From Dendrolimus kikuchii (taxonomy: Eukaryota > Arthropoda > Insecta > Lepidoptera > Lasiocampidae), in assembly GCA_019925095.2 (NCBI GenBank), contig CM034395.1:11329713-11393712 (forward strand): a stretch of DNA of 64,000 nt, given 5' to 3'. Under the pieces are notes generated by a model. That model was not told where the DNA came from, ran no database searches, and worked only from the letters and a program-made list of their open reading frames with translations. A program made the position numbers and the translations under genes. Numbering within the stretch: the stretch's first letter is position 1; each line of letters starts with the position of its first letter. Positions 57,725-64,000 of this stretch are shown here, piece by piece.

Positions 57725-58075
57725 GATTATTACACGAGAAGCTTAAAGAGGATAATGCTGATGTTTGCCCCTGAATTGCCAAAGCCATATCACGTCGTCG
57801 GTAAGTAACTGGAGGCACGAATTTGCAGTTCTCCCGGGGAAATGTTTCCACTGAAGCACAATAACGTACTTGCGCGGAGCTGTAAGCGGATTATGAGAGG
57901 TTCCGAAGTAGGCTGCTTTGAAACTCGCAAGAAAAGCAATATCCATTATCTTGGAAGGGCTTTGTGCGGCCGCTGCGCATTGTTGGTCGCTTGCACCGCG
58001 CCCCGTGCCACCAGCTAGCTGTAACGTTAGATTAGGGAAAATTGGTCCGAAGCTCACCCGCCCTAACTGGAAAAT
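57725..58075. other. GC-rich unique island
   Basis: Clearly richer in GC than the window (GCGGCCGCTGCGCATTGTTG, CACCGCGCCCCGTGCCACC). ORFs cross it on both strands (57743-58057 minus, 57918-58106 plus) but neither shows a domain. A conserved regulatory element or an unrecognised exon are both possible. Confidence 0.3.
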
Positions 58076-58540
58076 TAAAAATCAGAGTCCCCTTATTAAA
58101 AAATGATAGGTATAAAAAATGAATATTGATAACCATCCGCTATTGTATTACTAGCACAGTATAGGTATTTATAGAAAGTAATATCGAATATATTCTACAA
58201 ATTTCTAACAAAGATTGAAGTTTGTAAACATATACTGGCTTTAGTAGTTATTGAACTTAAATATCAATGCCCCCATGCTATTATAATCCAGTCATATACT
58301 ATTACCATGAAAGAAGAATACTCTCTTCCTCTTTTTCCACGGTATTACTAAAAGAAATATAAAGTCAAATTTAGCATCTATAACTTGGTATCCATGTATG
58401 CAATTTCTTTCAGATTTTTCCTGCTGTTTCCTATGAAAATTATCCTCATGACATTTTTATTGCACGGAACATTTCTAACTATTGCACGGGGTCATCGATA
58501 TGTATATACTCGTATTTATTTAAAAGAACAGTCTTGCATT

Positions 58541-58854
58541 TGTTTTTTTTTATTGCATGAGTTCAGCAGACAGGCAGACGGCTCACTTGATGGAAAGCGG
58601 TTACCATCGCCTATGGACATTGGCAACACCAAAGGTGCTACAAATGCGCTGCCGCTCTCTTAATGAAGACTGGAACCTGGACACTAATACCGGAACACAA
58701 CTCAAGGTTGTTATGGCGACATACTTTAGGCCAGGGGTGGTAGCCACCCAGTCAGGCAAATGCCCTACCACCTGACTGTGGGTTGTTTTGTCGCCTCTTA
58801 CGACAGGCCACTCGGCCGCAGGAAATTGTATTCTTTCTCCGTTCCTGCACGGAT
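58541..58854 (-). mobile_element. SINE-like repeat R
   Basis: Full-length minus-strand copy (head ATCCGTGCAGGAACGGAG at 58854; tail TTTTTTTTATTGCATGAG at 58541). Confidence 0.8.
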
Positions 58855-59177
58855 GATTTTTTTTATAATTTTAGTACCTCTTGGTAAAAACGTAGTCTTG
58901 TGCGTTACATTAGTTATAACAGTCTATAAGGCGAAGATACAATCTCTATTAAAGTTTTTTATTCACAAGGGAAATTTTCTGCTAGACGCGTACCGTAAAT
59001 ATCGTATAAAAACAATTTACCCTGTTCTCTTGTATTTTCAGATTTTAAGTTTTTGCAATATTATTTATTAATTTCATTTAATTTTAATTTCGTGTCGGAT
59101 GTACGTTGGATTCCGGCATAGCAATATGCTGAGTGCAACCTTGTTTGCTGAAAATGTGGAGTACAAATGCTCAAAAC

Positions 59178-59190
59178 AAGTATTCTCTGT
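59178..59190 (+). repeat. 13-bp target duplication, left copy
   Basis: AAGTATTCTCTGT, exactly repeated at 59543-59555. Confidence 0.9.
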
Positions 59191-59542
59191 TTTAACGGTT
59201 TTAAGCGCGGTAATTTTATTTGATTTTAGTTTTTTTTCCGACGTTTCGGCCACTTTTCAGTGGCCGTGATCACGGAAGACAAAGATGTCAAGTGTCAACG
59301 AGTATTGTTAAAGTTTTATTTAGCCTACCGCCAACTTATTAATATTTTTTTTAATTTTAAAATTTTAAAATAAAACTTTAACAATACTCGTTGACACTTG
59401 ACATCTTTGTCTTCCGTGATCACGGCCACTGAAAAGTGGCCGAAACGTCGGAAAAACCAAAATCAAATAAAATTACCGCGCTTAAAACCGTTAAAACGTA
59501 GTTTTATTATGTATACAAGTCGTGAAAACTTAAGAAAATATT
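59191..59542 (+). mobile_element. Foldback retroelement, possibly Penelope-like
   Basis: 352-bp insert with two near-perfect inverted arms (59191-59320 and 59368-59497) around a 47-bp AT-rich centre, plus a 45-bp right extension. Each arm contains CCGACGTTTCGGCCACTTTT or its complement. Read as GTGATCACGGCCACTGAAAA then GTGGCCGAAACGTCGG, it resembles the hammerhead-type core of Penelope-like elements (CTGANGA, stem II, GAAAC), with two core changes. A 13-bp target duplication fits target-primed integration. No coding sequence. Confidence 0.6.
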
Positions 59543-59555
59543 AAGTATTCTCTGT

Positions 59556-61184
59556 ATATAAAAATGTATAAGGAATGTAATTACGTCGCTATTTCTGCAA
59601 ATAAAGTCTTTCTTTCTTTCTTCTTCTTTCTTAAGTACAAATGTTTATCATAAAGAATACAGAAGTAAGAACGCCCCTCTGGGATAATTTTGTAACATAA
59701 TACATTAAATGTTTTCTAGCATTTAACTAAACCTAAGTTTTATTTGATTATATTATTATTAAATTATGTTAGATCAGTTTTCAGAGGGTAAGCATCTCTA
59801 CTTAACCGGGCGCAAGAAGAACACCTGCGCGCCCTGTCTTTGCGGCCTTGACGCCGGTGACAGCTGATGTTGTCCCCGAGGGCCATCATTTGCGATCGAA
59901 TATCTACAACGACCAGAGATTTGAGTAGATTTTTAGTAACCACAGGGGGGAATACAACTTAAAATCATGTTTTATAAAGGCCTGGTAAAAGTGGTGGCAT
60001 ATTGTAATCTTCATTAGTGGAAAGTATTTGGACTTGATAATTTGTACTGAATGTTTATATAATGTATTTTACGGTTAAAACATTCATTCGTACTTGCAAT
60101 AGAAGGCAAACCACAGAGATTAGTAAAGCACATTAGACCCTGTTCCTGCCGGACACTGGACGAGGGTAACATATTGTGAGGCCGGAAGTTAATGATGGGT
60201 ATTTACATTTGAAGAAGAATAATCTTGTAACAACAAATATTCGTTTTAAACAAATAAATGTTTGAAAAGAATATAAATTATGAGATCATTGATTCGATAA
60301 TTGACATTACAAGTGAATAAAACAAAGAAATAGAAATGATAGATTTTAAGCATCTTCTACGATCTAGTCTGAAAGTATGTTGAAATTCCCAATTGTATAC
60401 AAGAGCAATTGTCAATAAAAGTTTCCGGTAGAAATGATTTTTGAAACTTACCTTGAAAGAATCGTTTTGAAATGCTGTACTGAAAAATTCAATATCTTTT
60501 CATATTCAATTGAATATTTATAAACTATCTTGTGTGTAAGTTAATTCTCGCTATTTTCTACAGTTAATTTTCCTTGTGTGTAGGTAGATACCTGGTTTAT
60601 ATTTAAAATGAGTAAGTTTACAACTTGTTTGTGAAAGTATATAACTTACATACTTTCTATATTATTCCACCGCGCTTAAAATGGGGGTACAAAATTGAAT
60701 TACATAAAATTAGGCCAAGTCTAAGAGGGTCTAATTTCAACCTCGTCTTTTTTTTACTGCGTTGCAAAAATATCCAATGTAATTCTCACCCCAGGGATGA
60801 ACAATACTCGGATAATGAAATATCAACAGCGGCTCACTACATTCAACAATTTTGTTTTTAATTAACACGTAGGTGGCTCTCATAAAATGTAAAGTTAATG
60901 ACGTCAAAACATTTGATCCCAAGTTAAATCTAATTTGAGCACCTATCGCCGCGTCATATTTTTAAGCAAAATCATTATACGATGTTGGGGACATGCGCTG
61001 TAGGGGCTCTAAATTAATTTGTGGAACTATAAATAACTAAAGTTTACCCCAGTCAAACTTTAGTGCGTGCCTCTTGTTTAAACAGCAGGCGTTAATACAG
61101 GTTACATTGTATTAAATTTTTATGTTAGTGTTATTTGCCCCCGAATGATTTACTTTATTTTATATCGCAAACTATCCCATCTCC
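59556..61184. other. No gene recognised
   Basis: CTTT-type repeat at 59605-59635. 59800-59900 has a GC-rich patch (AACACCTGCGCGCCCTG, GACGCCGGTGACAGC), not identified. The rest is AT-rich. Confidence 0.35.
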
Positions 61185-61330
61185 CGGGATGAAAAGTATT
61201 CATGTCCATTTTCGGTATTAAAACTACATTTAAACTAAATTACAGCAAAACCGATCCAGTACTCCTAGTAGTTTTTCCGTGAAAACGGAACAGACAGACA
61301 GAGTTACTTTCACATTTAGAATATTAATAG
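61185..61330 (-). mobile_element. Helitron-like repeat fragment
   Basis: CATCTCCCGGGATGAAAAGTA, GCAAAACCGATCCAGTACTC and GGAACAGACAGACAG blocks, as in the CTAG-ended repeats, but no clear ends. Confidence 0.4.
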
Positions 61331-61349
61331 CGATTAACACTAATAATTT

Positions 61350-61350
61350 G

Positions 61351-61383
<33 letters not shown>

Positions 61384-61407
61384 ACGTATGTATGTATATA
61401 TATATAT
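61350..61407 (+). repeat. TG/TA microsatellite
   Basis: TATATG, about 14 TG units, then TATG and TA units, ending at the LTR start. Confidence 0.9.
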
Positions 61408-61900
61408 TGTTACGAGTGTGGGACTCGAATTAAAATGCCGTTGGAATTACTATAGAGTTTATTAGAACTATACAAACACGTATAAATAAAACTAGACACT
61501 ACTTGTTACAATCTGCACGATTAATAACACGCGCAAAGTCCGTCACTATATCGCTTGTCGAATGTACACGTCTTGCTTGTATCGTAATCGTCGCTCGACT
61601 GCCTCACCCCTCCGTTCGGGCATTGTTTTATAGTAAACTGTACAAGGCACAATGGAGGCTCGTGGGCTGGGTTCTTCCAAGAAAATGTAATTTGCACACC
61701 TGCGAATGGCCAACAAAGTTGAAAACAATAACAACAAGGATTTAGTTCGACACTAATGACGGCCATAAACAAGTACAAAATAGGCTATTGTTTAAATGCA
61801 AATTTTAAATACGAAGTAAACAGAAGAACTCCGAATGCGGGAGGGACAATAAACTAGGTGCGCTTTTCTTTGTCGGTAAGGCCAATTCTTTATTTTATTT
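61408..61900 (+). mobile_element. Solo LTR family, copy C, diverged 3' end
   Basis: Begins TGTTACGAGTGTGGGACTCG and shares AAAATGCCGTTGGAATTAC, TAGAACTATACAAACACGTA and CGCAAAGTCCGTCACTA with copies A and B. The 3' end near TTTGTCGGTAAGGCCAATTC has decayed, so the far border and the duplication are unclear. Overlapping ORFs at 61503-61778 are incidental. Confidence 0.75.
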
Positions 61901-62287
61901 TTCACTGTATTATAGAGTAGACAGGATAAAGAGAAGATGGGTTCTGTTTATGGGAAATTATACACTACAATGGATAACACGATGGAAACTATATACTACG
62001 CTATTTGGAAGGATTAAAAGGAGAACAACCCGCGGAAAGGCAGTGGTGTAGTCTAGGACGAGCGAAAAGCAGATTCGCAATTCCTCCTATCACAGATTCC
62101 CTAAGCTGCAGCTTAACCAATACCGTGATCCTAGCAGGTATGGGTCCACACGCATCTGTTAAGCTAATATTATACGGTTCGACCAAAAAGTTGCAATTTG
62201 TTTGAAAGTTACAGAATAGATTCGGATTGAATCAGTTCGGTTGAAAAGCAGAAAACTGAATAGTCACGGCTGTTTTCAGTAACATTG
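61901..62287. other. No recognised feature
   Basis: Unique DNA; complementary short ORFs at 62001-62205 on both strands have no motif. Confidence 0.35.
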
Positions 62288-62540
62288 AATTTTTTTATTG
62301 CCTGGAGCAGGCTAACAGGCGGACGACCCACTTTATGGGAGGTGGTTACCGTCGCCTACGGACCTTTGCAACGCCAGGGGCGTTGCCAACGCGTTGCCGG
62401 CCTCTAAGAAATTTTATAACGCCCTTAAACGACCCCATGTCGTAGCGCAGAGGGAAAACCTCGGCGGGAAGTTCCCTCCAGATCATTGTACGCGAAATAA
62501 ACGTTCTAAACAACCGTTGCATATGTATGTTTGAAGTGCA
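62288..62540 (-). pseudogene. LINE ORF2 C-terminus and 3' UTR
   Basis: Minus strand, open to a TAA at 62346-62348: MQRLFRTFISRTMIWRELPA, then EVFPLRYDMGSFKGVIKFLR, then GRQRVGNAPGVAKVRRRR. This is the end of an ORF2 polyprotein of the same general LINE type as 50305-51065. The following 58 bp, ending CTCCAGGCAATAAAAAAAT, is the 3' UTR and tail. About 70 codons survive undamaged. The coding end through the UTR corresponds to the last 90 bp of SINE-like repeat R. Confidence 0.8.
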
Positions 62541-63527
62541 TGTTTATAGTGGATCACTGTGGTTGCTTCATCCAAATTAAAAAGCAAGTGAACCGTGTAC
62601 TATCAACATTATCTACAACTGACTACAACAAACAAGCTAAGTTAGCGTTTGAGGCTACTCTTTTATTCACAAAGTATATCTCTTCCGATGTTAAGTAACC
62701 ATGCGATCTGAAATGGAACACGTTTATCTAGTATATACGTATGCACTCGTTACTTGATGACCTCTTGTTGTTCTAGCGTGATACGTGTACATACTTATGC
62801 TCCATATCCAATAATTCTTGATGAGCTAAAAGAAGCTAATCCGTACATCGCTCGAGCACAGTTCCCATGTTTATTGTCCAACAGGATTAAAAGGATAACA
62901 CACATTAGGCTTTTCCAGAACATTAACTCCACCACCGGTGTAAATAAACAACAGACGTTACACTGTAACGTTTCATTGTCGACGCCCCGACCGCCTTTCT
63001 TGAATAAATGGAAATGTACGTTTAACTCGATATTTTCACCCGGTACATCTTATCAGTTTCCTATTGTACTCCTGCTGCATTCCATTTCAGGTTTTTGAAG
63101 GTATGTTTTCTCTGAAAATAAGATATTTTCGGAGTAAGTTCCTTATTTACAAGTATTTTTTTATTGTATGTAGTTCCAAATAAAAATCTTTCCTTCTGTC
63201 TTTCTAAGTGACCATCGATACCTAATATAGCAATTGTAGATATGAGTTTGTGTCTATGTTTGTTTGTTCCTTTTATAGAACTTTAGGATAGGCCGGAATG
63301 TAGGCCCGTTAGAACAGGCATGAAACGTAGTATATGCCTAGGTACTTTTGATAATAGCGATTAAGATAAAACATTTCTTATAACGAAATTGGGATAACTT
63401 TGGTCTGTTACTGTATAAAGTCTACTTGTGTGACGTTGAATAAATATATTATATTATATAATCTTGAAATTTAATCAATAAAATAGTTTTACAAATAACA
63501 AGAATGATAATGAACTTATTTTTATAT
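62541..63527. other. No gene; complex island
   Basis: 62750-63100 is less AT-rich and open for 114 codons on the plus strand, but shows no motif and no codon-like pattern I can defend. The remainder is AT-rich. Confidence 0.3.
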
Positions 63528-63622
63528 GTGTAGAAAAGATCGCTTGAAGGCGTTAAGGTAGCCCATAATAGCTCCTGTCCTTTTTTGAATGTATAACTTA
63601 TCTATTGGTTGAACAATAAAAT
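63528..63622 (+). mobile_element. LINE 3'-end fragment, GATCGCTT type, diverged
   Basis: AAAGATCGCTTGAAGGCGTTA, then GGTAGCCCATAATAGCTCC, ending TTGGTTGAACAATAAAATC, in the order seen at 4972-5092. Confidence 0.45.
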
Positions 63623-64000
63623 CTTTTATAATTATCAAGCTATCTTCAGTGACATGATACAGTACGTACAACAAAAACTTTGAGAAATTCTTGACTAACG
63701 TTGCGCATATAGCTACTTAAGATATATATATGACATTATATTTATTCATAAGTACTATATATAGCCTTAACTCTTGGAGTTTTATTAAAATCATAAATCC
63801 CGTGTCAAATGCACCCGCTGTGTGCCGGGTAAGACGGAATAACAGATGTACAATTGTACTTTATGGAAATCAGTTTCATTTTAGAAATGTTCTTACGTGA
63901 GTAATGTGAATAGGTATCGTTGATTTACATCTTTAGAGCGAAATGTTGTCTAAATACACTTCTCATCAAAAAAATCGAAACACTAGTGAAGTTTGGTTTT
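63623..64000. other. No recognised feature
   Basis: AT-rich DNA to the window end. Confidence 0.4.

Overview
This is 64 kb of animal nuclear DNA, almost certainly from a lepidopteran (moth or butterfly). It is AT-rich with no bacterial gene organisation. The repeats are of kinds typical of lepidopteran genomes: tRNA-headed SINEs ending in an AGCAGTGGGACATTTATGG-type tail, short repeats ending CTAG before a T, several mariner copies, and non-LTR retrotransposons whose ORF1 ends like the baculovirus FP25K protein. I find no convincing host gene. The window reads as intergenic or long-intron DNA that has accumulated mobile elements. A few unique, more GC-rich islands may be conserved non-coding DNA, and one short coding-like stretch (47542-47688) is unexplained.

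Layout. 1-15 kb: a first SINE-like family (called R here; copies at 78, 2909, 4663, 9274, 14861), a decayed mariner (1642-2534), tRNA-derived SINEs, Helitron-like repeats, and a 5'-truncated LINE (11435-12303). 15-24 kb is the densest part. It holds two LINE C-terminal fragments, a nearly intact mariner (16186-17470), and the 5' end of an LTR retrotransposon (LTR 17509-17645, tRNA-Pro-type primer site, gag). That gag is cut in two by a 1,373-bp TTAA-flanked element. A further LINE fragment is nested inside a Helitron-like repeat with visible target duplications, followed by an internally deleted Copia element between near-identical LTRs (23394-24437). 24.4-28.6 kb is a nearly complete but dead LINE with ORF1 and ORF2. 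28.6-45 kb is sparser: a TA-flanked MITE with an empty-site relative elsewhere in the window, a SINE, a solo LTR (33447-33954), a third mariner (35522-36812) and a 560-bp repeat family called D. 45-64 kb holds a hAT-type MITE with an exact 8-bp duplication, two more LTRs of the solo-LTR family, fragments of a LINE whose tail matches the R SINE tail, several long palindromes, and a foldback element at 59191-59542. The foldback has a 13-bp target duplication and hammerhead-like cores in its arms.

How the parts relate. The autonomous elements are all broken, so nothing here is likely to be active. The window does record relationships. The R family appears to have borrowed the 3' end of the LINE type seen at 50305-51065 and 62288-62540. 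Nesting gives relative ages: gag before the TTAA element, Helitron-like repeat before the LINE fragment, older repeat before the TA MITE. Duplications of 13, 11, 13, 8, 4, 4 and 2 bp at different elements fix their integration mechanisms. All family names rest on motifs read by eye.
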